This document shows, one piece after another, positions 34,169 through 43,618 of a stretch of DNA of 64,000 nucleotides. The notes under the pieces are model-generated. The model had not been told where the DNA came from, did not search any database, and saw nothing but the letters and a program-made list of their open reading frames with translations. Each line of letters begins with the position of its first letter. The stretch's first letter is position 1. The DNA comes from Negativicutes bacterium. GTDB lineage: Bacteria; Bacillota_C; Negativicutes; Sporomusales_B; JARLHX01. Where the stretch lies: contig JARLHX010000387.1 of the NCBI GenBank assembly GCA_031292035.1, positions 62,001-126,000 of the forward strand. Reading direction: 5' to 3'. The translations under genes were made by a program, and so were the position numbers.

Positions 34169-35034
34169 GCCGGCAGCGGATCGCGATTATCGGCGTCGGT
34201 CTGATCGGCGGCTCGCTGGGGCTGGCTCTTAGGCGGGCCTGTCCCGAGAACCTTGAAATCATTGGTGTCGACACCGATCAGGCCGGACTTGACGCCGCTG
34301 TCCTTGCCGGGGCGGTGGACCGGGGGGAAATGAGCTCTGCCGCAGGTGTTGCTGCTGCCGATTTTGTCTTTCTCTGTACTCCGGTACTGCAAATTCCCGA
34401 CTTGGTGGCAAAAATCCGGCCGCATTTGAAACCAGGAGCCATTCTATCCGACGTAGGTAGCACGAAAGATCTTTTACGTGCGAAAATCACTGCCCTTTTG
34501 CCGCCAGATGTTTGCTATATTGGTGGCCATCCCATGGCCGGGCGCGAAAAAAGCGGCATTGCTGCCGCTACTGAGAGCTTGTTTCGGGACAAATTGTATA
34601 TTCTCACTCCAGATGAGGGCGTTTCGCCGTCAGCGGTCGAGCGTCTGGCCGCCCTGGTCGGGCTGACCGGCGCCAGGGTGACGGTGATGGATGCGCGGCG
34701 CCACGATCAGGCTGCCGCCATTATCAGCCATATTCCCCATGTGGTTGCCGCGGCGATGGTCAATTTGCTGGACGGCTACCCTGACGAGGAGGAGAACCTT
34801 CTGAATCTGGCAGGTGGAGGTTTCTGCGACACCACCCGGATCGCGTCTTCTAACGCCGATATGTGGGCCGATATCTGCATGACCAATCCGGCCGCTATTG
34901 TGGAAGGGCTGGGTCAGCTGCAGTCTTTAATAGCCGAGGTCACTCTGGCTGTCAGGCAGGGCGACCGCGCCGCCGCCCACAGATTTTTCCGCACCGCCAA
35001 GGCGCGGCGCGACAGTATTATCGGGTCACTCTAG
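34165..35034 (+). CDS. tyrA: Prephenate dehydrogenase
   Basis: 289-aa NAD-dependent enzyme turning prephenate into 4-hydroxyphenylpyruvate for tyrosine. Seen: Rossmann start [23 protein letters not shown] (~105), the catalytic-His segment [12 protein letters not shown] (~120-131) and [12 protein letters not shown]. There is no C-terminal ACT domain, so feedback control may rest on the T-box instead. It starts in ATGA overlap with aroF. Its 3' end overlaps by 17 bases with the converging SGNH hydrolase gene, leaving no room for a separate terminator. Confidence 0.93.
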   Translation: MSRQRIAIIGVGLIGGSLGLALRRACPENLEIIGVDTDQAGLDAAVLAGAVDRGEMSSAAGVAAADFVFLCTPVLQIPDLVAKIRPHLKPGAILSDVGSTKDLLRAKITALLPPDVCYIGGHPMAGREKSGIAAATESLFRDKLYILTPDEGVSPSAVERLAALVGLTGARVTVMDARRHDQAAAIISHIPHVVAAAMVNLLDGYPDEEENLLNLAGGGFCDTTRIASSNADMWADICMTNPAAIVEGLGQLQSLIAEVTLAVRQGDRAAAHRFFRTAKARRDSIIGSL

Positions 35035-36634
35035 GCCAGTTGGCGTTGATGATCTGGGCCATGATTTTTTTTCCTTCGATATCGGGATGTAGACCATCGA
35101 TGGCGTAGTAGTCAGGCAGTTCGCGGTCGGCGTCAGACATTTGGGGGTCAAGATCAATATAGTAGCGCTGCTGGCGGACAAAGGCGTTGACAGTGTCAAA
35201 TTGCTGACGCCAGTCGGGAACGGTTTCTTCGGTAAAGGCCCGCATGATGGCGTCTGGGTTGATGGGCGGCAGGGTCAGGAAAATGGGCCGGATGCCGTGG
35301 GCGAAGCACTTGTCGCGAATGGCGATCAGGTCTTCGATGACCTTGCCGGCCGGGATGCCGCCGCGCAGGCTGTTGGTCCCCCCGAGGATGATCAGATATT
35401 TGGGGCGGAAAGGCAGGACATCACGGTCAAACCGGTCGGCCATGGTTTCGGATGTGTCGCCGCTTTTCCCGAGATTGACTACCGGAAAGGTCAGATAGGT
35501 CTGGAAGCTGTACTCCCAGTCTGCCGGAGAATAGGATACTGCGCCGCCGCCATGGGTGATACTGTCACCGAAGGTGGCGGCGTAATTGCCTTTTTTCAGG
35601 TCGACCACGAACTGGCCGGTGTCGGAGAAGACCCCGACCGGGTTGCCGGCGGCATCAAGACCCCGCACTCGCCAGTAATAAGTGCCGGGAAGGTTGCGGG
35701 GGTCTTCGTCATAGCAGTCAAAGCCGACGGCTTCCTTGCTCCAGATGCGATGGATTGACGGGGCGGTTCCGTTGGGATTCTCCGGCGGTTGATCGAGGAG
35801 TTCGACTTCGTAGTTGGCCGCACCGTGGACTGGAACCCAGGAGTAGGCCGGGTATAGGGGTGTGGGCATGCCGTTGTCGTTAAAAACGGTCATGATGTAG
35901 GGCTTCAAGGGGACCTGGAGGGTGTGGTCGATGAAAATCTGCTGGGCGGCGGAAAAGACGCCGAGGGGCTTTCCATCATAGTCCAGCGCCCGTACACGCC
36001 AGTAGATGGAGTTGGCAGGGTAGTCGGATAAATCAGGGTTGTAGCCGTTGGTGAACACTTCGCGCGAGAAGGCGACCCGGAAATTTGATGGCATGGTGTC
36101 ATTGGGATTCTCCGGCGGGGCGCTTAGAAATTCGATTTCATAGTAGACCGCTCCTGGGATGACTGTCCAGGTCAGAACAGGCTTGTCCGGCCCGGGAGCG
36201 TCTTTCGGGTAAGCGGAGGTAACCGCAGGCCTGAAGTGCTGAAAGTCTTCCCCGGAGCGACCCATGACGGTCGCCAGGTTGAGGTAGTTGGAGAAGGTGC
36301 CGAGGGGATGGCGGAAGATTCCGTGGGCCGACACCCGCCAATAGGTGCGGAAGGGAAAAGTTTCGTTTACGGTGAACTGATTTTGCCAGGTGCGATAGGT
36401 AATAATGCGCTGCTGGGGCGGTACCGGCAGGTCGTCGTCTTCCGGCGGCGCTTTCAGCACCTCGACTTCGTAATAACTGAAGTAGGGAAGCTTGGGCCAG
36501 CTCAGGATATATTCGTTGGCGACAAAGGCCGCCTCCAGGCGGGGCTTGTACTTGTCAAAACCAAAAATGTCGGCGGTTTCGATAAAGCCGACGAGGATGA
36601 AAATGATGATTAGAAGCAAAAAGATACGTTTCAT
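35018..36634 (-). CDS. Exported SGNH/GDSL hydrolase with three N-terminal repeat domains
   Basis: 538-aa protein beginning with one hydrophobic segment (MKRIFLLLIIIFILVGFIE), an anchor or uncleaved signal. Three beta-sandwich-like repeats follow (~30-360), each carrying a Y-Y/N-E-V/I-E motif and an APPE/QPPE turn (YYEVEVLKAPPED, YYEIEFLSAPPENPN, NYEVELLDQPPENPN) and ending in a Y-WRV strand. The C-terminal ~180 residues are an SGNH esterase: block I ATFGDSITHGGG, block III GGTNSLRGG, block V DGLHPD. Likely an ester hydrolase acting on surface polysaccharide or a lipid at the envelope. Substrate unknown. It is transcribed divergently from an MFS gene. Confidence 0.82.
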   Translation of the reverse strand: MKRIFLLLIIIFILVGFIETADIFGFDKYKPRLEAAFVANEYILSWPKLPYFSYYEVEVLKAPPEDDDLPVPPQQRIITYRTWQNQFTVNETFPFRTYWRVSAHGIFRHPLGTFSNYLNLATVMGRSGEDFQHFRPAVTSAYPKDAPGPDKPVLTWTVIPGAVYYEIEFLSAPPENPNDTMPSNFRVAFSREVFTNGYNPDLSDYPANSIYWRVRALDYDGKPLGVFSAAQQIFIDHTLQVPLKPYIMTVFNDNGMPTPLYPAYSWVPVHGAANYEVELLDQPPENPNGTAPSIHRIWSKEAVGFDCYDEDPRNLPGTYYWRVRGLDAAGNPVGVFSDTGQFVVDLKKGNYAATFGDSITHGGGAVSYSPADWEYSFQTYLTFPVVNLGKSGDTSETMADRFDRDVLPFRPKYLIILGGTNSLRGGIPAGKVIEDLIAIRDKCFAHGIRPIFLTLPPINPDAIMRAFTEETVPDWRQQFDTVNAFVRQQRYYIDLDPQMSDADRELPDYYAIDGLHPDIEGKKIMAQIINANWPRVTR

Positions 36635-36730
36635 TGCCAGAAAACCTCGCCTATCTTAATATTTATACAGGGGATTGGCCGAAAAAAAGAATGAATTGTT
36701 ATTAGTAGCTGTTTTTCAGGAGATGATGGG

Positions 36731-37891
36731 TTGTTTGACCGGAGGATCTATACCAATTCATTCATTAGTTTGCTTTCAGCGAATATGTTCTTTTGGATGA
36801 GTGTCACTTTTTTCTTGCCGGTGTTACCACTATATTACCACAGCTTGGGTATGACTGACCACCAGGTCGGCTTGGCTGTAGGCGCGTATTCGGTGGGGGC
36901 GGTCCTGTTTCGCGTGTTTTCCGGCCAGGCGGTGGATCGCTATGGCAGCAAACCCGTTCTCACGGCAGGGATTATTTTGTCGGTGCTGGCTATCATCAGT
37001 TATTATTATTGCCTGACCTTTTGGCCGGCGATGATCGCCCGGTTTTTGCACGGTGTCGGCATCACCGGTTATGCGGCAGCGGCGCTGACCATGGTCACGC
37101 TGATGCACGAAGAAAGCCATACCACCGAAGCGGTGGCCGTTTACGCCCTGTTCACCATGTTTGGGGTGGGTTTCGCGGCCAGCACCGCCGGGTGGCTGTT
37201 CGGTTTTGGCGCGCTGGCGCTGGTGGTGGTGGCCGGTGCGGTTGCCACCCTATTATCTCTCCTATTGTTCCCCCGAAACCCCTGTTTAAAAGTCAAACTG
37301 GTCGCTAAGGAGAAACTTCCCATCAGGACGGTGGCCATTCATCCCGGGGTTTGGATCCCGACCCTCAATCTGCTGGCGGCCAATCTTTGTTTCGGCAGTA
37401 TCATGACCTATTTGCCGCTACTGATGTTCAGCCATGGCGTGACAGAAATCAGCCTGTTTTACATCGCCTTTTCGGTGGCGGTTATTCTGGCTCGTTTCTG
37501 GGTCAGCCGGCTGTGTGACTGGCTGACCCCCGGGCGGTTGGCACTGTATTTATTGATGGTATTCGGCTTGGCTATGTATGCTGTGGGTACCTTCGTTTCC
37601 CAGTGGGTGCTGGTGCTGGCCGGCGCCGGGATCGGAATCGGCCACGGTCTGACCTTTCCGGTGCTGGCAGCCGTGGTAACCGCCAATACCCAACCGGCCA
37701 ACCGGGGAACGGCCTTTGGTTTCTACACCATGGCGGTGGATGTAGGCATCGCCGTCGGGGCTATTGGTATGGGCCCTGTAGCGGCTATTTGGGGCTATCA
37801 GGCGGTGTTCATCGCCGCCGGAACCTATGCCTTTGTTTATGCGGCGGTGTATCGTTTTTGGCTGCTGGGGCGTCTGCTCAGAGCGGCGTAA
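36731..37891 (+). CDS. MFS transporter
   Basis: 386-aa major facilitator with about twelve hydrophobic helices and motif A-like VDRYGSKPVLTAG (~75). It resembles YfcJ/quinate-type or drug-efflux-like carriers and differs from the two organic-anion MFS proteins elsewhere in the window. It starts with TTG at 36731, 8 bases after AGGAG; no ATG in frame fits better. It is divergent from the SGNH hydrolase gene (97-base gap) and closed by a bidirectional terminator. The substrate is unknown. Confidence 0.82.
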   Translation: MFDRRIYTNSFISLLSANMFFWMSVTFFLPVLPLYYHSLGMTDHQVGLAVGAYSVGAVLFRVFSGQAVDRYGSKPVLTAGIILSVLAIISYYYCLTFWPAMIARFLHGVGITGYAAAALTMVTLMHEESHTTEAVAVYALFTMFGVGFAASTAGWLFGFGALALVVVAGAVATLLSLLLFPRNPCLKVKLVAKEKLPIRTVAIHPGVWIPTLNLLAANLCFGSIMTYLPLLMFSHGVTEISLFYIAFSVAVILARFWVSRLCDWLTPGRLALYLLMVFGLAMYAVGTFVSQWVLVLAGAGIGIGHGLTFPVLAAVVTANTQPANRGTAFGFYTMAVDVGIAVGAIGMGPVAAIWGYQAVFIAAGTYAFVYAAVYRFWLLGRLLRAA

Positions 37892-37897
37892 CCCAAT

Positions 37898-37938
37898 CGA
37901 AAAAAAGAAGCCGGATTGCTGAGCAACCGGCTTCTTTG
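37898..37938. terminator. Bidirectional terminator between MFS gene and hydG
   Basis: GAAGCCGGATTGC pairs with GCAACCGGCTTC around TGA. A CTTCTTTG tail lies on the plus side and TTTTTTTCG on the minus side. Confidence 0.8.
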
Positions 37939-37974
37939 CCTATGCAGAAATAACTATTTCTCGTCTATTTTTCG

Positions 37975-39411
37975 TTATAAATACAGGTCGCGCTTGCCTT
38001 CCTCGATTTCTTTGAGGCGGCGGGCGGTAAAGGCCCGGGTATCTTCCTGGGGAATGGAGGCCAGACTTTCGGCAATCAGGACTTCGCCCACTTTCCGGGT
38101 GGTTTCGTCGGCGTAGTCGAGCAGGTATTCCTTGAAGGTCATGAGGGCGTTGGGCAGGCAGACATTTTGGATCTCGCCGCTTTTAGCCAGGCTCATGAAC
38201 CGGTCACCGGTGCGGCCCTGGCGGTAGCAGGCGGTGCAGAAACTGGGAATGAAGCCTTTGGCGCACAGCATCCGGAGGATTTCGTTGGGAGAGCGCTGGT
38301 CGCTGGGCTCGAACTGCTGTCCATTATTGGCGCTGGGGGCACAGGTCTGTTCTTCCTGGGATTGCTGGTAGCCGCCGACACCGGTACAGGATCCGGCGCT
38401 GACCTGGGATATGCCATAGTTGATCAGCTCGTCGCGTAGTTCAGGATCTTCCCGGGTGGACAGAATCATGCCGGTATAGGGTACCGCCAGGCGAATGATG
38501 GCAATGATCTTTTTGAAATCTTCATCGCCCACCAGATGAGGGAAATTGGTGAGGTTGACGTTGCCGGCGGGACGCAGCCGCGGTACCGAAATGGTGTGCG
38601 GTCCAACGCCGAAAGTCTGGTCAAGATGTTCGGCATGGAGAAACATGGCGACTGTTTCGTATTTCCAGTCATAGAGGCCATACAGAACACCGATGCCAAC
38701 GTCGTCGATGCCGGCTTGCATCGCCCTGTCCATGGCAGTGGTATGCCAGTTGTAATCGCGCTTCGGGCCGCTGGGATGAAGGGCTGCGTAGGTCGGGCGG
38801 TGATAGGACTCCTGGAACAGGATATAGGTGCCGATTTCGGCTTCGATCAATTTGCGGTATTCTTCGACAGTGGTGGCGGCGATATTGACATTCACCCGGC
38901 GGATGGCGCCGTTGCCGTCTTTGATGCTGTATATTTCTTTGATGACGTCAGTCACATAGTCGATAGGGCAGTTGGCCGGGTCTTCACCGGCTTCGAGCGC
39001 CAGGCGCTTGTGGCCGAGGGACTCGAGAACCTCCACCTCTTTTTTTACTTCGGCGAGAGTGAGGCGGCGGCGGAGCTGCTCTTTGTTGCTGCTTTTGTAG
39101 CCGCAGTATACGCAGTTATTAATACAGAAGCTGGAGATGTAGAGGGGGGCAAAAATCACGATACGCTTGCCGTAAATAGCCTCTTTGACGGTGGCCGCAG
39201 TGGAGAACATTTCCTGCAGAAGGTCAGAGTCCTCGACTTCGATCAGCACAGCCACTTCGTCGGCTGACAGGCCGTGATACTGGGCCGCTTTGGCAATGAT
39301 GCGCCTGACAGCTGCTTTGTCGCGGGCTTTTGTTTTGGCTTCGCTGAGCAGTCGGGGGATCAGGGTGTCGTCGATAAAGGCGTCAGAGGTACGCTGTTTT
39401 TCATCAATCAT
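37975..39411 (-). CDS. hydG: [FeFe]-hydrogenase maturase HydG (radical SAM tyrosine lyase)
   Basis: 478-aa enzyme that splits tyrosine to supply CO and cyanide for the hydrogenase H-cluster. Seen: the radical-SAM motif CINNCVYC (C96, C100, C103), LALEAGEDPANCP, the VSAGSCTGVGGY segment, and the C-terminal auxiliary-cluster cysteines CTACYRQGRTGDR...C, which separate HydG from ThiH. Length is typical. It overlaps the upstream TM1266-like gene by 4 bases, the usual pairing. HydE, HydF and the hydrogenase itself are outside the window. Confidence 0.95.
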   Translation of the reverse strand: MIDEKQRTSDAFIDDTLIPRLLSEAKTKARDKAAVRRIIAKAAQYHGLSADEVAVLIEVEDSDLLQEMFSTAATVKEAIYGKRIVIFAPLYISSFCINNCVYCGYKSSNKEQLRRRLTLAEVKKEVEVLESLGHKRLALEAGEDPANCPIDYVTDVIKEIYSIKDGNGAIRRVNVNIAATTVEEYRKLIEAEIGTYILFQESYHRPTYAALHPSGPKRDYNWHTTAMDRAMQAGIDDVGIGVLYGLYDWKYETVAMFLHAEHLDQTFGVGPHTISVPRLRPAGNVNLTNFPHLVGDEDFKKIIAIIRLAVPYTGMILSTREDPELRDELINYGISQVSAGSCTGVGGYQQSQEEQTCAPSANNGQQFEPSDQRSPNEILRMLCAKGFIPSFCTACYRQGRTGDRFMSLAKSGEIQNVCLPNALMTFKEYLLDYADETTRKVGEVLIAESLASIPQEDTRAFTARRLKEIEEGKRDLYL

Positions 39412-39686
39412 GGTGTATCACCTTCCTGAGTAGATTTGGCGGTAAGGGCTGATTTGACAGTCACCCCGGGAAGGTTGCCCAGCTTCCCGGTCATGGCGCC
39501 TACTTCGTCGGTGGTTCCTTCGATGATCAGGGCGATTACGCCCACGTTGGCCTGGTGGTTGGGAATGCCCATGCGGCCGGTGACAATATGGCCGTAGCTG
39601 CTGATAACGGCGTTGACTTTATCGCCGACTTGCTTCGGGTTGTTGATGACGATGCCGATGACCCCGATGCGTTTCGTCAAGCCCAT
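39408..39686 (-). CDS. TM1266-like iron-only hydrogenase system regulator
   Basis: 92-aa ACT/NikR-C-like small protein of the TM1266 family (RIGVIGIVINNPKQVGDKVN, HIVTGRMGIPNHQANVGVIAL). It occurs next to HydG/HydE in many anaerobes and is taken to regulate hydrogenase synthesis, without direct proof. AGGAGGGG lies just before the ATG. The stop overlaps the hydG start (ATGA type), so they form one transcript. A leader of about 170 bases with possible RNA structure precedes it. Confidence 0.88.
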   Translation of the reverse strand: MGLTKRIGVIGIVINNPKQVGDKVNAVISSYGHIVTGRMGIPNHQANVGVIALIIEGTTDEVGAMTGKLGNLPGVTVKSALTAKSTQEGDTP

Positions 39687-39869
39687 CCCCTCCTGAAAAT
39701 AAATAGAGCCTTTCTCTGCTCAAGGCAAAGAAAAGCTACAGTTACCATTAGGTAAATTTCGCCATCCTGTGCGCAGGCTTTGCCCTTGCATGCAGACTTC
39801 GATGCTCTTGATCCTTCAAGACAGGTTTCATTAATGCTCCCTGTATTGTCAGATATTTATTTTATTATA
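39687..39869 (-). promoter_or_regulatory. Leader of the TM1266/hydG transcript with -10 element
   Basis: A TATAAT (39869-39864 on the minus strand) lies about 178 bases before the start codon; its -35 is weak. The leader holds several G/C-rich paired segments (GGGCAAAGCC, GCGCACAGGATGGC, and TTACC-TAAT-GGTAA) and a GAGC...GCTC stem followed by TATTTATTTT near the ribosome site. It has the look of a regulatory RNA but I cannot assign a class. Confidence 0.35.
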
Positions 39870-39995
39870 CACCATTTTTCACTGATGTACACTGGGGAGA
39901 ATAAATTTGCGATCCCTGCTGGGAATAGGGGGGCGGCGAGGGAGAGACAATAACAAGGCTGGATGATGGAAATGCGGTTGAAGGGAGCGGGTTGA

Positions 39996-40907
39996 TTGAC
40001 GATACGGGTAGGTGTGCCGCGAGGGTTGTTGTACTATTTTTACGGCGACTTGTGGCTGGGTTATCTGCGCTCCCTCGGGGCCGAGGCGGTGCTTTCCGGC
40101 GAAACCTCTCAGACGACCCTTGAATACGGACGCCGGGTGGGCGAGGTTTGCCTGCCGGTCAAGGTGGCGGCCGGCCACGCCTGTCAGCTGGCAAACGAGG
40201 TGGACTATCTCCTCCTGCCGCGGATTGTCAGTGTGGCGGCGGGGCAATATTCCTGTCCCCAGATTATCGGTTTGCCGGACCTGGTCCGCAGCTGTTTTGC
40301 CAATCTGCCGCCGCTAATCGATGTCACGGTCAACATGCGCCAGGATCGGTTCAGTCTGCTCCGGGCGGTGGTTGCCGTCGGACGGACGTTGGGTAAAAAT
40401 CCATTGGTCAGCCTCGCCTCCTGGCAGCGCGCCAGGACAAACCGTCCCCGGGCCGACAGCGCGCGTCGACCGGACGACGGGCAGCCTCAAATTGGCCTGA
40501 TCGGCCATCCCTATATGATCCATGACCGCCAGGTCAGCCGAGATATTGCCGGCAAGCTGCGGGAGCTGGGGTTTGGCGTGATTACCGCCGACAGCGTCGA
40601 TGCCCGGGCGGCGGAAAATGTTACCAGGCGGCTGGCTAAGCGGATTTTTTGGCATTATTGTCACCGTTTGGCCGGGGCGGCGCTGGCGCTGATGTATTCC
40701 CCCCGGCCGCTGGCGGGGATGGTTTTTTTGACCTCCTTTGCCTGCGGACCTGATTCCATGATCGGCGAAATACTCAAACGGCACGCCAGTCAGCTTGATC
40801 TACCCTTCCTGCTGCTGGTGGTCGATGAACATACCGCTGAGACCGGATTGGTTACCAGACTGGAAGCCTTTACCGACATGCTGGAGCGGAGGCGCGGCAC
40901 ATGCTAG
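39996..40907 (+). CDS. Acyl-CoA dehydratase activase-related protein, first of a pair
   Basis: 303-aa member of the COG3580/DUF2229-type family, related to the D-component/activase side of 2-hydroxyacyl-CoA dehydratases. Seen: IRVGVPRGLLYYFYGDLW, GEVCLPVKVAAGHACQL, QYSCPQIIGLPD, FACGPDSMIGE and VDEHTAETGLVTRLEAFTD, with cysteines (in CLPVK, SCPQ and ACGPD) that can ligate a [4Fe-4S] cluster. No ATPase (ASKHA) domain is visible in it. TTG at 39996 follows GGGAG by 8 bases; no ATG is available. It overlaps the next gene by 7 bases. The reaction is unknown; these pairs are widespread in anaerobes. Confidence 0.75.
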   Translation: MTIRVGVPRGLLYYFYGDLWLGYLRSLGAEAVLSGETSQTTLEYGRRVGEVCLPVKVAAGHACQLANEVDYLLLPRIVSVAAGQYSCPQIIGLPDLVRSCFANLPPLIDVTVNMRQDRFSLLRAVVAVGRTLGKNPLVSLASWQRARTNRPRADSARRPDDGQPQIGLIGHPYMIHDRQVSRDIAGKLRELGFGVITADSVDARAAENVTRRLAKRIFWHYCHRLAGAALALMYSPRPLAGMVFLTSFACGPDSMIGEILKRHASQLDLPFLLLVVDEHTAETGLVTRLEAFTDMLERRRGTC

Positions 40908-42013
40908 TCACTTTCCCCTCCATGGGGACCCTCGGGATTGTTCTTGGTACGCTGTTGAAGAGCTTTGGACTTAAGGTGCTGCCACCGCCACCGGTGACAA
41001 AACGGACGATGGAGATCGGTGTCATCCACGCGCCGGAGACAGCGTGTCTGCCTCTTAAAATTACCCTCGGCAGCTTTATCGAGGCGCTGGAGCAAGGCGC
41101 TGATACCATTGTTACCTGCGGCGGCAGCGGACCGTGTCGTCTTGGTTATTATGCCGAAGTGCAAAAGAATATTTTGCGCGACTTGGGCTACCGACCCGAT
41201 TTTGTTATTGTCGAACCCGGTATCGGCAGTGTCTTGAAGGCGCTGCGTCTCCTGACGCCAGGCAGGAATTGGCGGGAGATCTACCAGGGGTTTCGCCTGG
41301 CAGGAGCCAAGATGACCGCCCTGGATACCATGGAGCGCCAGGCCTGCTTTGTCCGGCCGAGGGAGAAGAAGCTCGGTAGTGCTGACGTTGTGGTCCAGGA
41401 GGCGGCAGTGCTGGTCAACCAGGCGGCGTATCCGGCAGAGGTCGCGGCGGCGCTTGGCTATTTTCGCGAAAAAATGCTTGCCGTTGATGTCGACTGTCAG
41501 AGACAACCCCTCAGGGTCGGGGTTGTCGGCGAGATTTATGTCATGTTGGAATCCTTCGCCAATCAGGATTTGCTGCGGCACCTCGGACGAATGGGGGTCG
41601 AAGTCCAGCCAACCCTGCTGCTGGGGGATTATGTGCAGACCCATATTGTCAAAGCGGGGCAGGCTCGCCGGATCAATGCGGTGGTGGAGTCTCTGGCGAC
41701 GCCTTATCTCGGGCACTATGTGGGCGGGCATGGCCTCAAAAGCATCGGGCAGACCGTCCGGTTGGCTAAGGCCGGCTATGATGGCGTGATCCACGTTTTC
41801 CCCTTTACCTGTATGCCGGAGGTCATCGCCCAAAATATTTTGCCTCAGGTGAGCGAAGCGTCCGGCATTCCGGTGTTGTCGCTGGCTTTTGATGAACAAA
41901 CCGGCCTGGCCGGGGTGGTGACCAGGCTGGAGGCTTTTACCGATTTATTGGCCTACCGCCGCGGCAGAAAGGCAAGGCGGGAAAGCGGTTTGCTGCTCGC
42001 GCCGGGAGGATAA
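40901..42013 (+). CDS. Acyl-CoA dehydratase activase-related protein, second of a pair
   Basis: 370-aa relative of COG3581: a start at LVTFPSMGTLG, then PETACLPLKITLGSFIEAL, TCGGSGPCRLGYYAEVQ (Cys pair that may hold an Fe-S cluster), GEIYVMLESFANQDLLRHL, FPFTCMPEVIAQNILP and LAFDEQTGLAGVVTRLEAFTDL. It shares the closing E-T/Q-TGLVTRLEAFTD block with the preceding protein, so the two are divergent halves of one ancestral module and probably a heterodimer. The genes overlap by 7 bases. It is followed by two sodium-symporter genes. Confidence 0.75.
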   Translation: MLVTFPSMGTLGIVLGTLLKSFGLKVLPPPPVTKRTMEIGVIHAPETACLPLKITLGSFIEALEQGADTIVTCGGSGPCRLGYYAEVQKNILRDLGYRPDFVIVEPGIGSVLKALRLLTPGRNWREIYQGFRLAGAKMTALDTMERQACFVRPREKKLGSADVVVQEAAVLVNQAAYPAEVAAALGYFREKMLAVDVDCQRQPLRVGVVGEIYVMLESFANQDLLRHLGRMGVEVQPTLLLGDYVQTHIVKAGQARRINAVVESLATPYLGHYVGGHGLKSIGQTVRLAKAGYDGVIHVFPFTCMPEVIAQNILPQVSEASGIPVLSLAFDEQTGLAGVVTRLEAFTDLLAYRRGRKARRESGLLLAPGG

Positions 42014-42182
42014 AAATTCCTGCAGGACTTGGTGAAAGCCAAGTCTTTTCTCTTGCTGGGGAGGAATCCGCGCCAATACCGCGAAGGAGAAAGAAAAGGT
42101 CCAGGCGCCCCGGGAGGATTGCCGCGGGATTGCTTGACACAAAATGATGGCTGTTAGCCGAAGCAAAACTGAGGTGTTCGTT

Positions 42183-43562
42183 TTGGGGTTTACGACAATT
42201 CACTTGTATGGAATGATTGCCACTTTGCTTGTCGTCACTGTTGTCGGCGTGAGTGCCGCCCGCAAAGTGAAAACAGCGGCCGATTTCGCGGTCGGCGGTT
42301 TTCAGACCGGTTCGACGATGGTTGCCGGGACGATTGTCGGGACCATCATCGGCGGGGCGTCGACCATCGGTACGGCGCAGCTTGCCTTTTCAGTGGGTCT
42401 GGCGGCCTGGTGGTTTACGCTGGGGGCCGGGTTGGCCCTCTTGACGATGGCTTATTTTTATGCCCGGCCGCTACGGAATTCGGGTTTTCAGACCATCCCG
42501 GAGTATTTGGTTGCCAGCTATGGGCCGGCTGCCGGACTATTGACCAGTATTAGTTCATCGGTCGGTATTTTTTTCAGCATCGTTGCCAATATTCTGGCGG
42601 CAACCCCGCTCATCGCCGCCATATTTGCCTTTGACGCTGTTCAATCTGCCGGACTGGTATTTGTGCTGATCGTGGTTTATGTATTATTCGGCGGCGTCTG
42701 GGGAACCGGGCGGGTCGGTGTGCTTAAGACGGTGTTGATCTATCTGACCCTGACGGCTGTGGGGTGGATCTGCTACCGGGATATGGGAGGGCTGACAGGC
42801 TACCTGGCAGCCTTTCCGGCCTTTCCCTGGTTTAGTCTGGTCGGGCGGGGGGCTTGGGTCGATGTCGGCGCAGCCTTGTCGCTCCTGGTCGGCACCCTTT
42901 CCACCCAGACCTATATCCAAGCGATCTACGGCGCCAAGGATGTCAAGGTGGCCCGCCAGGGAGCCATCCTTGCTGCGATGATTACTCTGCCTTCCGGCAT
43001 TCCGGCGGTGATGGTGGGAATGTTTATGCGGGTGCATTACCCGGATATCGCCCCTATCGATGCACTGCCGCTGTTCATTTTGTATTATCTGCCGCCCTGG
43101 TTCGGCGGGATTGCCATGGCGACGCTGCTGCTGGCGGCTGTGGGTTCGAGCGCCGGTTTGGCGCTGGGTGTGGGAACCATGCTGTCGCGCGATATTTTGC
43201 AGGCGGCGTCCCGTAAACTGCACGATGGGACGGCACTCTGGCTGAATCGCGGTGTGGTGCTGGTGGTGACCTTGCTGGCGGCTGTGGTTACCTTTGGTAA
43301 TCTCAAGTCGTTGGTGCTGGAATGGAACTTTTTATCGATGGGGCTCAGGGGGGCCGGGATTTTTCTGCCTCTGACTGCCGCTGTGTTTTGGCCTGGTCGC
43401 TTTGACCGGAGGATTGCGGTCTGGTCGATGGCGGCCGGCGCAGGGGTCGCCCTGCTCTGGAAAGGATTCTTTCCCCAGGGAATCGATCCCCTTTACGCCG
43501 GGCTGATCGCCAGCGCCCTTCTTTTGGCTGCCGGCTACCGCCGTGGCGGGACAAGCGGCTGA
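42183..43562 (+). CDS. Sodium:solute symporter (SSS family), copy 1
   Basis: 459-aa transporter with about 12-13 hydrophobic helices in the SSS/PutP plan: VGVSAARKVKTAADFAVGG at the start, the segment RNSGFQTIPEYLVASYGPAAG, and GSSAGLALGVGTMLSRDIL near residue 330. The substrate is not predictable. A TTG at 42183, 6 bases after GAGGTG, is preferred; the frame is open from 42144. It is a tandem paralogue of the next gene, the two aligning along their whole length, which marks a duplication followed by divergence. Confidence 0.85.
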   Translation: MGFTTIHLYGMIATLLVVTVVGVSAARKVKTAADFAVGGFQTGSTMVAGTIVGTIIGGASTIGTAQLAFSVGLAAWWFTLGAGLALLTMAYFYARPLRNSGFQTIPEYLVASYGPAAGLLTSISSSVGIFFSIVANILAATPLIAAIFAFDAVQSAGLVFVLIVVYVLFGGVWGTGRVGVLKTVLIYLTLTAVGWICYRDMGGLTGYLAAFPAFPWFSLVGRGAWVDVGAALSLLVGTLSTQTYIQAIYGAKDVKVARQGAILAAMITLPSGIPAVMVGMFMRVHYPDIAPIDALPLFILYYLPPWFGGIAMATLLLAAVGSSAGLALGVGTMLSRDILQAASRKLHDGTALWLNRGVVLVVTLLAAVVTFGNLKSLVLEWNFLSMGLRGAGIFLPLTAAVFWPGRFDRRIAVWSMAAGAGVALLWKGFFPQGIDPLYAGLIASALLLAAGYRRGGTSG

Positions 43563-43618
43563 CAGGCAATAAAAGTCACCGTTGCTGGACAGGTCATGAT
43601 TGATAGGAGTTGTTCGTT

